The notes below the pieces were generated by a model. That model saw only the letters and a program-made list of their open reading frames with translations, was not told the origin of the DNA and did not search any database. From Pelagibacterium nitratireducens (GTDB lineage Bacteria; Pseudomonadota; Alphaproteobacteria; Rhizobiales; Devosiaceae), in assembly GCF_037044555.1 (NCBI RefSeq), contig NZ_CP146275.1:2646501-2710500 (forward strand): DNA of 64,000 nt. Reading direction: 5' to 3'. Position numbers and translations under genes: made by a program. Of this stretch, positions 45,602 to 55,084 are shown one piece after another (position 1 is the stretch's first letter; the number at the start of each line of letters is the position of its first letter).

Positions 45602-47038
45602 GCGCCGCCAGAATGCAGGGCTGAACAGAACCAGAATTGCAAGGATTTCAAGGCGCCCAGCCAGCATTGCAAAGATCAGGGCCCATTTGGCCAGCGGCTC
45701 CAGCGAGGAAAAATTGCCCGCCGGGCCGATGATTTCACCGAGGCCGGGGCCGACATTGGTGAGGGCGGTAAGCGCTCCGGTGAAGGCTGTCAGGGTATCA
45801 AGGCCCGTAAAGCCGAGAACCAATGTGACGGCCAAAAGGAGCGCGAGGAACGCTGCGATGAAATGGTGCACCGATTTGATGGCCTGCCAGGGCACTTCGC
45901 GACCCTCGTAGCGCACCACGAATATGCCGTGGGGATAGATCAATTCCTTGAGCCCGTTGCGCAGCGACTGGTAAATTATGATGAGCCTGTAAGTCTTTAT
46001 TCCACCGCTGGTCGAGCCGGCGGCCCCGCCCAGGAAGGTGGCGAGCAGAAAGACGGTGTTCACGAACGGCCCCCAGAGCGTGTAGTCGGTCGAAGCAAAC
46101 CCGGTGGTTGTGACCACCGAGACGATATTGAACGCCGAATGGACCCCCAGTGACCTCAGGTCCGACGGCCAGTGGGCGAGTGCCGAAAGGAACACTGCAA
46201 AGCTCAAGACCGCCAGAATCGAGAGCAGCACTGGCACTTGTGCCTCAAAGGCTGCAGAAATCCGTCCGGTGGTGACCGCACGCAAAATCGCGATGAAGGG
46301 CATCGCGCCGCTAATCATGAAGACGATGCCGACGACGAGAACGGGAAGGCCAAAATGACCCATCGAGGAATCGTGGGTGGAATAGCCGCCGGTCGAGACC
46401 GTGGTCATGGCGTGGTTTACGGCATCGAAGCTGGACATGCCCGCCACCCAATAAGAAAGGGCGCAGGCGAGCGAAAGGGCGAGATAGAGCCCCACCATCG
46501 CCCATGAGAATTTTGTGAACCGCGCGAAGGGTGAATCGGCCTGTGTCGAGGATTCGAGCTTGTAGATCTGCATGCCGCCCACCCGCAGGAAGGGGAGGAG
46601 AAGCAGCCCCATCGCGATGATGCCCAGCCCGCCGAACCATTGCGTCATCGAGCGCCACAGCAGGAGGCCCGGAGGCATGTCGTCAAGGCCCGCAAGTATT
46701 GTCGATCCCGTGGTGGTTATTCCCGATGTGGCTTCAAAAACCGCATCGGTAAAACTGATCGAGAGCCCGGAAAGGAAAAGCGGCAATGCGGCGACGATCG
46801 AGGTGGATGCCCAGATCATGTTGACGAGCAGAAAGCCGAATTTCAGGCTGAAGGGCGGAAGCTCACGCCTTGTGGCGAGCGCAAGGAACCCCGAAGGCAC
46901 GCCGGCGGCGAGCGCGGAGATGAGGAAGGCTTGCCAATCGGGGTTGCCGACGGAGAGATCGGCCAGCATTGGCACAAGCATCATGCCGGCAAGAACGAGC
47001 GTGAAAAACGCGGTGACGTAAGCGGTTGCACCAAGCAT
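45599..47038 (-). CDS. trkH: potassium uptake protein TrkH
   Basis: A 479-residue inner-membrane subunit of the Trk potassium system. Four pore-loop repeats are seen: ATSGITTTGSTIL, AMTTVSTGGYST, VVTTTGFASTDY and ALTNVGPGLGEI, matching the K+ selectivity filters of TrkH. It needs a cytoplasmic TrkA subunit, not found here. GGAGG precedes the ATG. Its TAG stop lies inside repeat copy B. Confidence 0.94.
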   Translation of the reverse strand: MLGATAYVTAFFTLVLAGMMLVPMLADLSVGNPDWQAFLISALAAGVPSGFLALATRRELPPFSLKFGFLLVNMIWASTSIVAALPLFLSGLSISFTDAVFEATSGITTTGSTILAGLDDMPPGLLLWRSMTQWFGGLGIIAMGLLLLPFLRVGGMQIYKLESSTQADSPFARFTKFSWAMVGLYLALSLACALSYWVAGMSSFDAVNHAMTTVSTGGYSTHDSSMGHFGLPVLVVGIVFMISGAMPFIAILRAVTTGRISAAFEAQVPVLLSILAVLSFAVFLSALAHWPSDLRSLGVHSAFNIVSVVTTTGFASTDYTLWGPFVNTVFLLATFLGGAAGSTSGGIKTYRLIIIYQSLRNGLKELIYPHGIFVVRYEGREVPWQAIKSVHHFIAAFLALLLAVTLVLGFTGLDTLTAFTGALTALTNVGPGLGEIIGPAGNFSSLEPLAKWALIFAMLAGRLEILAILVLFSPAFWRR

Positions 47039-47179
47039 GTCCCGGCCCCTCCAGCGTGGCGCGGGATCGTTTACGCCTATGAATGTCGGAAATCAACGCT
47101 TTGAAGTATGTCACACGCCCCGGGGAACGGCGCCCGTACCCAAACGGTCGAGTACGGACACCGGATCGGAACCGGGGAA

Positions 47180-47584
47180 TTACCAACCGAAGACCAGGCC
47201 CAGACCTGTCTGGCCGCCCGACTGATTGACGTGGGCATCGGTCCCTTCACCGAACTGGAACAGGCCGTAGCTGTTGTTCCCGCCCTGCTGGTTGAGGGTG
47301 CCGTTGTGGTTGTTGCCTTCCTGATGGACAATGCCGAGGTTGCCGCCGCCACCCTGGGTCAGACCGGCCATGTTGTTGACGCCATCCTGGGTGATCGAGC
47401 CGTTCTGGATGCCGTTGTAGAGGGCATAAATGCCGAGCCCGGCCTGCATCATCTGCTGCTGTTCGGCATTGGCGGGGTTCAAGTTGATCGACACCTGCCC
47501 GGCGTTGGCGGGGGCCGTGAATGCGCCCATTGCGATAATCAGTGCGAGACCGGCGGCCTTTGCTGTGTTGGTGTTGCGTCCCAT
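47180..47584 (-). CDS. curlin-repeat secreted protein
   Basis: A 134-residue protein with a signal peptide (ending APANA-GQ), a mixed segment, and four or five Gln/Asn/Gly repeats of the curlin kind (NGSITQDGVNNMAGLTQGGG, GNNHNGTLNQQGGNNSYGL, DAHVNQSGGQTG). Curlin repeats stack as beta-strands in amyloid fibres. GAGGAG lies before ATG 47584. It is probably the minor or nucleator-type (CsgB-like) subunit beside the subunit at 49569; which is which is a guess. Confidence 0.82.
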   Translation of the reverse strand: MGRNTNTAKAAGLALIIAMGAFTAPANAGQVSINLNPANAEQQQMMQAGLGIYALYNGIQNGSITQDGVNNMAGLTQGGGGNLGIVHQEGNNHNGTLNQQGGNNSYGLFQFGEGTDAHVNQSGGQTGLGLVFGW

Positions 47585-47836
47585 GATCGTGCTCCTCTGG
47601 TTTTGCTGTGGCGGTGTTGCGCCTCCATGACCACGACTATGAATTGGGCGAGCTGAACCGACGTCGAAGGTCACGTTTATCTGGCGTTAAGGTTGCCTCG
47701 CCCCTCAAAGCGCCGTCATATTGGAACCCGTGCGGCGCGTTGCTTGTTGTTCGTGCGAGGGACAGCGCCAAGCCGGGACGCTCCTGCCATTTTCGCTTTA
47801 CCAATTCGCTCCTCAACGGAGCCAAAAGGATTTGCC

Positions 47837-49027
47837 ATGGACGACGACACCGAAACTCAAGACCGCTCGAGGAACCCGCTCGTTATCGCGCTGGGCGCTG
47901 CCGCCGTATTGGGCTGGGCGGCGTTCGTGATCTTGTGGTTTGCCTCATCGACAACGACGGGCGGCCTGCAAAACGAAGTCAACGCCCTGACGTCCGAGCG
48001 CGATCAGTTGGCAGCCGATGTCCAGACCATGGAAGAGTCGGGGACAACGCTCGAGGAACTCGAGGCCGAAATCAGCACGCTGACCGAGGAACGCAACCGG
48101 CTGACCGAAGAACGCGATACTATTGTCGCTGAACGCGACGAGGTACAGGCCGCCCTCGAGGGAGCCAACGCCGAACTCGAGACAGTCGCCGACGCACTGG
48201 CCGAGCGCGAGGGTCGCATCGAAGAATTGCAGGCCAATCTCGCCGAAGCCGAAAGTTCGTTTTCCGAAGTGCAGGACCGAATTGCCCAGAGCACGGCAGA
48301 GTTGGCCGATGTGGGCAGCCGGTTGCAGACGGCGCGCAGCGAGGAAGCCGAGCTGCGCGAAACCGCGGCCCAGTTGACTCAGGAAGCGGCCGACGCCACG
48401 CGCACGTCAGCGGAAATGGAAAGCGAAGTGCAGGCGGCGCGCGAAGCGCAGGCTGCCGCCCAGACCCAGCTGTCCGAGCTGCGCGCCAGCCAGGCCGAAT
48501 TCGAAGACCGGCGCGAAAGCCTCGAAACCGTGGTGGCCGACCTCGAAGGTCAGCAGACCGAACTGGAAAGCCAGGTTGCCGACGCGCAGGCCCAGCGCGA
48601 GGAGGTGCAGGCCCAACTCGAAACCTTGACGGCCACGCTGTCGGACCGCACCGACGAGCTTGAGGCTCTCGAAGCCGAGGTCGCGTCCCGTCAGGATGAA
48701 AGCGACGCGGCCGCGCAGGCCAGCATCAGCGGCATCGGGCCGGGACGGTTCGTGGCGCAGGGCGAGGGCACGAACAGCCTGACCTTCCTGTTCGGCAATG
48801 ACGGATCATTTGCCGCCTGGGAGGGTGTCGTGCTCGATGCCGAAGCGACAGAGCCCGCGCTGAGCGGCACCTATGCGGCAAGCGAGGGCTCGTTGACCAT
48901 CGAGGAGATCGATGGCGGCAGTTCGGTGCCCACACCGATCGAATGCGAGATCGTGGCCGGGGACAGCGGTCTGGCTGTCGAAGGAGACTGCGTCCTCTCG
49001 GGCCTGACGCTGCGCCAGGTCCGGTAG
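47837..49027 (+). CDS. membrane-anchored coiled-coil protein
   Basis: A 396-residue protein with a short cytoplasmic N terminus, one membrane helix (about 18-38, VIALGAAAVLGWAAFVILWF), and a long heptad-rich region to about residue 300, dominated by Glu, Ala, Gln and Leu. The last 95 residues look like a small beta domain (GPGRFVAQGEGTNSLTFLFG, with two Cys near the end). AAAGGA precedes the ATG. I recognise no named family. It lies between curli-type genes on the opposite strand, so a link is possible but unproven. Confidence 0.82.
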   Translation: MDDDTETQDRSRNPLVIALGAAAVLGWAAFVILWFASSTTTGGLQNEVNALTSERDQLAADVQTMEESGTTLEELEAEISTLTEERNRLTEERDTIVAERDEVQAALEGANAELETVADALAEREGRIEELQANLAEAESSFSEVQDRIAQSTAELADVGSRLQTARSEEAELRETAAQLTQEAADATRTSAEMESEVQAAREAQAAAQTQLSELRASQAEFEDRRESLETVVADLEGQQTELESQVADAQAQREEVQAQLETLTATLSDRTDELEALEAEVASRQDESDAAAQASISGIGPGRFVAQGEGTNSLTFLFGNDGSFAAWEGVVLDAEATEPALSGTYAASEGSLTIEEIDGGSSVPTPIECEIVAGDSGLAVEGDCVLSGLTLRQVR

Positions 49028-49047
49028 CGCTGCGATACACGCCAAAG

Positions 49048-49077
49048 AAAAGGGGCTCCCGTTTCGGAGCCCCTTTT
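49048..49077. terminator. bidirectional Rho-independent terminator
   Basis: AAAAGGGGCTCC and GGAGCCCCTTTT pair perfectly over 12 bp around CGTTTC, with a T-run to the right and an A-run to the left. It serves both the coiled-coil gene and the convergent CsgH-like gene. Confidence 0.85.
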
Positions 49078-49080
49078 TCG

Positions 49081-49491
49081 TCAGGCCCAATTGCCCTGCG
49101 GATCGAGGCAGGTGTGGACCACCCCGTCGACCTCGACGGTCAGGGCGATATCATATGCCGGCGCGTTGCCGACCGAGACGCGCCCCAGGCTGACAGGCCC
49201 GGCGGCGTGTGCGGCAAAGCCGCCACCCTGATTGATTGTGGAACTGTTGGCGCCGCCGACCGACTTTACCGAAAGACGGTAGGTGCCGTTGGTCGGTCCC
49301 TGGGCGTTATAGATGGCCTCGAGGGCCATGCCATTGCCTGCAGCGGTCGAAACCACCTCGCAGGGCACCGGGCGTGTTGCGCCGGCGACATCGTCGGTCG
49401 AGCGGGCATAGCTGGCCGTACCGACAGCGACAAGTGCGACGGCGGTGCCGAGAATGGAAAGCGAATAGGCCTTGCGGCGATCAATGGTCAT
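49081..49491 (-). CDS. csgH: CsgH-like curli-associated protein
   Basis: A 136-residue exported protein with an N-terminal signal segment (LSILGTAVALVAVGTASYA) and a beta-sandwich-like domain. The block SVKSVGGANSSTINQGGGFAAHAAG and two Cys (CEVVS and HTCLD) resemble CsgH, the alphaproteobacterial counterpart of CsgC that prevents curlin from forming amyloid in the periplasm. Its place next to the curlin-repeat gene supports this. The family call rests on remembered pattern, not a search. Confidence 0.72.
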   Translation of the reverse strand: MTIDRRKAYSLSILGTAVALVAVGTASYARSTDDVAGATRPVPCEVVSTAAGNGMALEAIYNAQGPTNGTYRLSVKSVGGANSSTINQGGGFAAHAAGPVSLGRVSVGNAPAYDIALTVEVDGVVHTCLDPQGNWA

Positions 49492-49568
49492 CGGATGCGT
49501 CCTTCCTTGGCGCCGGGGGGCTAAAAGCCCTGCCCGGCTGGGGAAAATGGGTGAGCCATGCGCGACTG

Positions 49569-50003
49569 TCAGGGGCAGACCTGAACGAAGGCGGCGACAT
49601 TGCCCGATCCGTTCTGATCAACCGCAGCAGTGCAGCCATCGCCGACCTGGACGCCGGCAGCCACGTTGCCATTGCCGTCCTGAGTAAGGACCGAGGTATG
49701 GTTGGACCCGAACTGGCCAACGCCGGCCTCATTGAAATTGCCGTTCTGCCAGGTTTCGGACTGGTTGTCCCAGCCGCTCTGGCCGCTGGCGGCGACATTG
49801 CCGTGGCCCGACTGATGATGGGTGCTCGAATTCCACCAGCCGTCCTGGAAAGCACCGATGGCGTTGCCCGTGCCCGACTGGGTGCCGCCGGCCGAATTGC
49901 CCCATCCGAACTGGTTGATGTAGATGTCGTTGGCCATGGCAGGAACGCTCACGGCGCCGAAGCTGGCAGCGAGGGTGGCTGCGATGATGATCTTTTTAAA
50001 CAT
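49569..50003 (-). CDS. curlin-repeat fibre subunit (CsgA-like)
   Basis: A 144-residue protein with a signal peptide (ending PAMA-ND) and five or six repeats with regularly spaced Gln, Gly and Asn (NQFGWGNSAGG, TQSGTGNAIGAFQDG, HQSGHGNVAASGQSG, TQDGNGNVAAGVQVG, DQNGSGNVAAFVQV). This is the amyloid strand-loop-strand pattern of curlins. GGAG lies before the ATG. It is upstream of, and probably in one operon with, the CsgH-like gene. The outer-membrane pore CsgG is not in the window. Confidence 0.87.
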   Translation of the reverse strand: MFKKIIIAATLAASFGAVSVPAMANDIYINQFGWGNSAGGTQSGTGNAIGAFQDGWWNSSTHHQSGHGNVAASGQSGWDNQSETWQNGNFNEAGVGQFGSNHTSVLTQDGNGNVAAGVQVGDGCTAAVDQNGSGNVAAFVQVCP

Positions 50004-50164
50004 TGTTCCGTCTCCTGGTTGGGTTGGGCGGGTGTTGCGTACCGCCGGTTGCCTCTTGCAGGATCAGGTTTAGTTCTCTCGGCCGGAACCGGCCGTGAAC
50101 TCGATATTCAGAAAGCGTTCATCACGATTTTTCCCGGTCCGAACCGTTTGCAGGGCCGGGTTGG

Positions 50165-50614
50165 TTATTCGGCCGGTTCCCAGTCGACCCAGTCTATGAT
50201 GTGGCTTTCCCAGTCGGACGTGTCGGCATTTTCTTCGGCAATGGTGCGGCCGCGAACGGAAATTCCGGCGGCGTGGACGGTCTCGGGATCGCCCGAAACG
50301 AGCGGATGCCACCAGGCCAGCCCCCTGCCCTCGGCGATGCGCCGATAGGCGCAGCTCCTGGGAATCCAGGCGATCTCGCGGACCTTTTCAGGGGTAAGCT
50401 TGATGCAGTCGGGAACCTTGGCCTGCCGGTTGGGATAGTCCGAACAGCCGCAGGTGTCTCCATCGAGCAGCTTGCAGCGCACATTGGCGGGGAAAATCTG
50501 GCCGCTCTCCTCGTCCTCGAGCTTGAGCAGGCAGCATTTGCCGCAGCCGTCGCACAGCGCCTCCCACTCCTCGGTGGTCATGGCTTCAAGCGGTTTTTCG
50601 TCCCAGAATGCCAT
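50165..50614 (-). CDS. YcgN/YkgJ-type cysteine-cluster protein (UPF0260)
   Basis: A 149-residue cytoplasmic protein with the conserved cysteines of UPF0260: [35 protein letters not shown], and PDCIKL, plus [11 protein letters not shown]. Cys clusters of this family probably bind iron or an iron-sulfur centre. [21 protein letters not shown] is the family's C-terminal block. The function is unknown. It is divergent from the penicillin-binding protein gene. Confidence 0.9.
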   Translation of the reverse strand: MAFWDEKPLEAMTTEEWEALCDGCGKCCLLKLEDEESGQIFPANVRCKLLDGDTCGCSDYPNRQAKVPDCIKLTPEKVREIAWIPRSCAYRRIAEGRGLAWWHPLVSGDPETVHAAGISVRGRTIAEENADTSDWESHIIDWVDWEPAE

Positions 50615-50767
50615 TGTCGGCACCAACTCCACACTTTTAACCCCGTTGGCAAAACCACATAAAATTGTGATGACCCATTGGGGCTTAACGCCATACAATA
50701 CCATCGGTTCGGGATCGAGCGCACCCGGACGGGCAAACAATTGAAGCCGAGCAGCAAAAGGCCCAAG

Positions 50768-52930
50768 GTGCAGGACCCGTTTTACACAAAGCAGAAGCGT
50801 GCCAAAGGCAAGAACCGGCTGCTCGAGGCCGACGCATGGCTGGATTCGTTTCTCTATGACGGCATGCGCTCGACGGGACGAGTCTATACCAGGATTCAGG
50901 ATTTTTTCTCGCTTTTTTCGGTGCGTGGGCTGCGGCGGATTTTCGTCGAACTGGCATCGGACGCCTTGAGCTTTGGCGCCATGGGCTCTGTGCTGATGGT
51001 GGCGCTGGCGCTTTCGGCGATGGATGCAACCGCCTCGGGCGAGTTCAACCGGGCCGAGGACTATTCGGTGATCTTTCTGGACCGCTACGGCAACGAAATC
51101 GGGCGGCGCGGCATCCGGTCCGACGATTCGGTGGCGCTGACGGAAATCCCCGACTTTTTGATCAAGGCGACGCTGGCGACCGAGGACAGGCGGTTTTACG
51201 AGCATTTCGGCATCGACGTATGGGGTACGACCCGGGCGCTGCTCTCCAATGCCGGGGGCGATTCGGGCCTGCAGGGTGGGTCCTCGATCACCCAGCAATT
51301 GGCCAAGCTCCTGTTTCTGACCAATGAGCGGACCTATGAGCGCAAGATCAAGGAGCTGTTTCTGGCCTTCTGGCTGGAAGCCAATTTCACCAAGGACGAA
51401 ATCTTAAAGCTCTATCTCGACCGCGCCTATATGGGGGGCGGCAATGTCGGGGTGACGGCGGCGGCCGAGTTCTATTTCGGCAAGCCCATCCAGGATATCG
51501 ATCTCGCCGAGGCCGCAATGCTGGCCGGGCTTTACAAGGCGCCGACCCGCTGGGCTCCTCATGTCGATATCGCTGCGGCGCGCGGGCGGGCCAATGTGGT
51601 CCTCACCAACATGGTCAATGGAGGCTATCTGACCGAAGGCCAGGTGACGGCAGCGCGGCGCCGGCCGGCTGAGCCGGTCGACCGTTCCGCCGAAGCCAAT
51701 TCGCCCAACTACTTTCTCGACTGGGCGTTTCTGGAAACCAAGCGCCTTGTGGGCGACAGCCCCGAGGTGGGGTTCGTGGTGCGCACAACCATCGATCCCG
51801 ACCTGCAGGTTCATGCCGAAGACGCCATTATCTCGGTCCTGCGCGAACAGGGCACCGCTTACAATGTGAGCCAGGGCGCCATGGTGGTCATGGAGCACAA
51901 CGGCGCCGTGCGCGCCATGGTGGGCGGCACCGATTACGGACAGAGCCAGTTCAACCGGGCGGTGGCGCCCAACCGGCAGCCGGGATCGGCGTTCAAGCCA
52001 TTCGTTTATGCCACCGCGTTCGAGATGCTCGGGCTCACGCCGCGCAGCCCGATCACCGATGCACCGATCTGTATCGGCAATTGGTGCCCGCAGAATTACG
52101 GGCGCTCGTTTCGTGGCGGGACGACGATCCGCGCGGCGATGGCCGCTTCGATCAACAGCGTTCCGGTTCGCCTTTCCACCCAGACCGGGCGTGAGCCGAT
52201 TGCCGAAATGGCGCATCGTCTCGGCATCCGCAACGCGTTTCCGGTGACCCGTTCGCTGGCGCTGGGCGTGGCCTCGGTGAGCGCACTCGACATGGCTTCG
52301 GCCTATGCGGTGTTTGCCAATGGCGGCTATCGGGCGACCGGGTTCGGGGTCACGCGCATCACGACGTTGCGCGGCGAAGTGATTTATGAGGCCAATCCTG
52401 ACGAGAACCGGGTGCGGCTCCTTGATGAGCAGATCGTTTTGTCGATGAACGACATTCTCAACGCCGTCAATTATGGCGGCACGGGCGGACGCGCGGTTGT
52501 CGAGGGTGTCCCGAGTGCGGGCAAGACCGGAACGACCAGTTCGTACCGCGATGCGTGGTATGTGGGATATACCGGCAATTACGTCGCCTCGGTCTGGTAC
52601 GGAAACGACAATTACACGGCCATGAACAATCTGACCGGGGGCAGTCTGCCGGCCATGAGCTGGCAGAAATTCATGGCCTACGCACACACCAATATCGAAG
52701 TGAAGCCGGTTTTCGGGGTGGATATGGAGCCTCGGCCCTTCATCATCGCAGATTCGGCAAACGGGGAAGATGGCGAACAGGCGCCCGAGCGCGCGCCGAC
52801 CCTGGCCCCGGCAGCGGCGATCAAGCTGCTTGATCTGTCGGAAAAAATGCGCCAGTCCCTTGCCGTTGGGGGGAGCGGGGCCATCGATCAGGCAACGGCT
52901 CCAGTCGCCGGCGCCAACGAAAGTCTGTGA
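50768..52930 (+). CDS. class A penicillin-binding protein (PBP1-type)
   Basis: A bifunctional murein synthase of about 720 residues. After a cytoplasmic N terminus and one membrane helix ([18 protein letters not shown]) comes a GT51 glycosyltransferase domain with catalytic Glu in [12 protein letters not shown] and [13 protein letters not shown]. The transpeptidase domain has the SxxK serine in [15 protein letters not shown], SxN in SINSVPV, and KTG in [15 protein letters not shown]. The start is not ATG: GTG 50768 has AAAAGG seven bases upstream and gives the usual short N terminus; TTG 50741 or 50678 are alternatives. It is followed closely by DUF1214 and DUF1254 genes. Confidence 0.92.
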   Translation: MQDPFYTKQKRAKGKNRLLEADAWLDSFLYDGMRSTGRVYTRIQDFFSLFSVRGLRRIFVELASDALSFGAMGSVLMVALALSAMDATASGEFNRAEDYSVIFLDRYGNEIGRRGIRSDDSVALTEIPDFLIKATLATEDRRFYEHFGIDVWGTTRALLSNAGGDSGLQGGSSITQQLAKLLFLTNERTYERKIKELFLAFWLEANFTKDEILKLYLDRAYMGGGNVGVTAAAEFYFGKPIQDIDLAEAAMLAGLYKAPTRWAPHVDIAAARGRANVVLTNMVNGGYLTEGQVTAARRRPAEPVDRSAEANSPNYFLDWAFLETKRLVGDSPEVGFVVRTTIDPDLQVHAEDAIISVLREQGTAYNVSQGAMVVMEHNGAVRAMVGGTDYGQSQFNRAVAPNRQPGSAFKPFVYATAFEMLGLTPRSPITDAPICIGNWCPQNYGRSFRGGTTIRAAMAASINSVPVRLSTQTGREPIAEMAHRLGIRNAFPVTRSLALGVASVSALDMASAYAVFANGGYRATGFGVTRITTLRGEVIYEANPDENRVRLLDEQIVLSMNDILNAVNYGGTGGRAVVEGVPSAGKTGTTSSYRDAWYVGYTGNYVASVWYGNDNYTAMNNLTGGSLPAMSWQKFMAYAHTNIEVKPVFGVDMEPRPFIIADSANGEDGEQAPERAPTLAPAAAIKLLDLSEKMRQSLAVGGSGAIDQATAPVAGANESL

Positions 52931-52934
52931 CGTC

Positions 52935-53510
52935 TTGGGTTTGATTTTCCGACTGCTGGTTGGCCTCGTGGTCGCCCTCTCGGTGGGGTTCGGGGCAAGC
53001 TATTATGCGCTGACCGACGGCAGGCTGTTTGCGGCGGTCCGGGTCGGCTCCTGGGCCGCGTGGCCCGATGTGGGACAACCCATACCCAACCCCTACAGCC
53101 GGGCCTATCTGGCGCGGACGGGCCATCTTCAGCTTGGCTATGCCGAGGGCCTTCAATTTCGCGCCTACACGGACGATTCGGGCGATCCGCTGGACGCGCG
53201 GTGCCAGTACCTGGTGGCTGGGAAAGTGCCCGGTGCCAGTTTCTGGACGCTTGTGGCAACCGACCCGGACGGCGCCAATATCGCCGCTTCGCCCGAGCTT
53301 CCCGCGTTGCACAGCGAACGCGTGGCGCGATGGGGCGATGGTGGGCTCAATGCGACAATCGGGACCGAAATGGGCCCGGGCAACTGGCTGGAAATCGAAG
53401 GAACGGGACCGTTCACGCTTGCTCTGACCCTTTATGACGCCGTGGTGTTTTCAGGCGCCAACACAACAATCGAAGCCATGCCGGCCATCGAAAAGGTGTC
53501 CTGCCAATGA
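52935..53510 (+). CDS. DUF1214 domain protein
   Basis: About 191 residues with an N-terminal membrane/signal segment (IFRLLVGLVVALSVGFGASYYAL) and a DUF1214 domain: NPYSRAYLARTGHLQLGYAEGLQF, and near the end GPFTLALTLYD. The start must be TTG (52935 or 52941), four to ten bases after the PBP stop, so coupling is likely. It is paired with the next gene. DUF1214 and DUF1254 are often one chain in other bacteria; here they are split. Confidence 0.82.
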   Translation: MGLIFRLLVGLVVALSVGFGASYYALTDGRLFAAVRVGSWAAWPDVGQPIPNPYSRAYLARTGHLQLGYAEGLQFRAYTDDSGDPLDARCQYLVAGKVPGASFWTLVATDPDGANIAASPELPALHSERVARWGDGGLNATIGTEMGPGNWLEIEGTGPFTLALTLYDAVVFSGANTTIEAMPAIEKVSCQ

Positions 53511-54052
53511 GCCGGCTGTTGTTCTGGATATTGGGCGGGGTGGTTCTGGGCGGGCTTATCCATCTGGTTGTCATCCTCACCCTGCCCGACGCGGCCGTGC
53601 GCGATGTGTGGCATCGGCTCGAGGCTGTCGCGCCGCTTGAAACCTTTGTGGTTTTCGATGATCTGGCTCCCGGTGAAGCCAACCCGATGGGGCTGGACCC
53701 CGAACTGCTCTATGGTGTGTGCAGGCTGGAGCTGGGCGACGGGCCGGGCATCGTCAACGGAGATTTGCCGCTCGCGTTCTGGTCGGTCGCTGTGTTCAAC
53801 GCCGATGGGCATGTGATCTATTCCACGACCAATCGTTCGGGTTCGGGTGATCTGCTGGACATGGGCCTGTTCAATCCCGCCCAGACGCGCCTTCTGGCCG
53901 AACAGCGCTTCGAGATCGACGAAGGACTTTTGATCGTTGAGGCGCAGGGCAACGACGTTGCAGTCGTCGTGCGGCTGGCGCCGCCCCATCAGGCCATGCG
54001 GGAGCGCTATCGTGACGCGCTCTCCCAACTGAGCTGCTCGATCATCCGTTAG
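53507..54052 (+). CDS. DUF1254 domain protein
   Basis: A 181-residue protein with an N-terminal membrane segment (LLFWILGGVVLGGLIHLVVILTL) and a DUF1254-like domain (NPMGLDPELLYGVCRLELGDGP, FWSVAVFNADGHVIYSTTNRS). It overlaps the DUF1214 gene by four bases. Its TAG stop is formed by the first bases of repeat copy C. Function unknown; placement after a PBP gene suggests an envelope role. Confidence 0.83.
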   Translation: MSRLLFWILGGVVLGGLIHLVVILTLPDAAVRDVWHRLEAVAPLETFVVFDDLAPGEANPMGLDPELLYGVCRLELGDGPGIVNGDLPLAFWSVAVFNADGHVIYSTTNRSGSGDLLDMGLFNPAQTRLLAEQRFEIDEGLLIVEAQGNDVAVVVRLAPPHQAMRERYRDALSQLSCSIIR

Positions 54053-54142
54053 AGCCGTTCAGGATTTGATTGACTCAAATCCTTGGCTCTAAACCCTGGT
54101 TCTGTCGCGTGTCCGAACCGCAAAACCGTTTCCACTCTTGCT
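54050..54142 (-). repeat. dispersed intergenic repeat, copy C (inverted)
   Basis: Read on the minus strand this gives the same blocks as copies A and B: GGAAACGGTTTTGCGG, GGACACGCG, GGATTTGAGTCAATCAAATCC and the end TGAACGGCTCTAA. The first block (GAGCGTGTCC) is missing at the right end. The CTCTAA end again overlaps a neighbouring stop codon. Confidence 0.82.
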
Positions 54143-55084
54143 TCTCCCCGCCGCTTTGCGTCCCCCCTCGCTGCCCCGGCGCACGCCGGGGTCCATGTGC
54201 CTTTCCATTCGCTTGTGAGCATGGGCAAGGCTGCTGGGTCCCGGATCATGTCCAAGATAGCAATGGGGCTTGGGCCGCCTTCTCGGCTCCATCACCACCA
54301 TTCACCCCACCCCCATCGTCATCCTCGGGCTCGACCCGGGGAGTGAGTGCCGTCCGTAGGCAAATCGCTCCGGTGGAGCGATTTGAGGCGCGAACGCCCG
54401 GAGCGCTATGCGCGAGGGCAGCAACGCCCGAGGATGACGTGGGTGAAGGTGGAAACGCTGCGTAAAAAACTTTATCCCCGCCCCCTCACCCCCGTGCCAT
54501 TGTTCCCGCACGGCCGCACCAGAGACGAGGATGCATACGAGCTTCCGGTGAGGGCGGGATTGGAGAAGGGGGAGCATGGGTCCGAGCCTTAGGACCGCAT
54601 CGGCCCTCGGGCACTTCGATCCCATCCGACAGGCCGATCCGGGTTCCATGCGGGTCGCCGCAGGGAAGGCCCAAAGCGGACGGATGGCCGGGCGAGGATG
54701 GGAGTCCACGTCGTACTCCCGAAAGGGAGAGGGGCACCGACGGGAGGTTGGCAGGGAAAGTGGGCACCGGTTTCCCGGTTCGCCAACCGACCCACTAAAA
54801 ATGCCAATATCCCGGACGACAAACCCCAGCCCGAGACGCCGCCATAAGCCCAAAACCCCGGATGCGTGGGGCGATGATCGCTTCATATAAAAACTAAATC
54901 ATGCGGAGCGCTCATCGCCCCATGCCGTCTACTTCGATCCGTCCTTCGGCCAATCGTGCCGGTGGCACGATTGGAGGTGAGAAGGCCATGAGAGCTAAGC
55001 TCGAATGGCAATCATAGTCCGAGGTCATTGGCCGTCGGACGTCTTGGCATGCCTTTCGGCCCCATCAGCCCCGGCACGATAGCG
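54143..55084. repeat. gene-free block of palindromic elements
   Basis: Almost 1 kb without a credible gene; short frames lack ribosome sites and family sequence. It contains CCCCGGCGCACGCCGGGG (54174-54191); an inverted pair CGTCATCCTCGGGC (54317-54330) and GCCCGAGGATGACG (54426-54439); AAATCGCTCC-GGT-GGAGCGATTT (54362-54384); and CCAATCGTGCC-GGT-GGCACGATTGG (54950-54974). The last two share a CC-GGT-GG centre with different outer stems. This looks like a landing zone or decayed region built from several repeat families. Confidence 0.65.

Noticed and set aside
51404..52687. 427-codon minus-strand frame inside the PBP gene
   Set aside because: Antisense shadow; the PBP motifs on the plus strand are complete.
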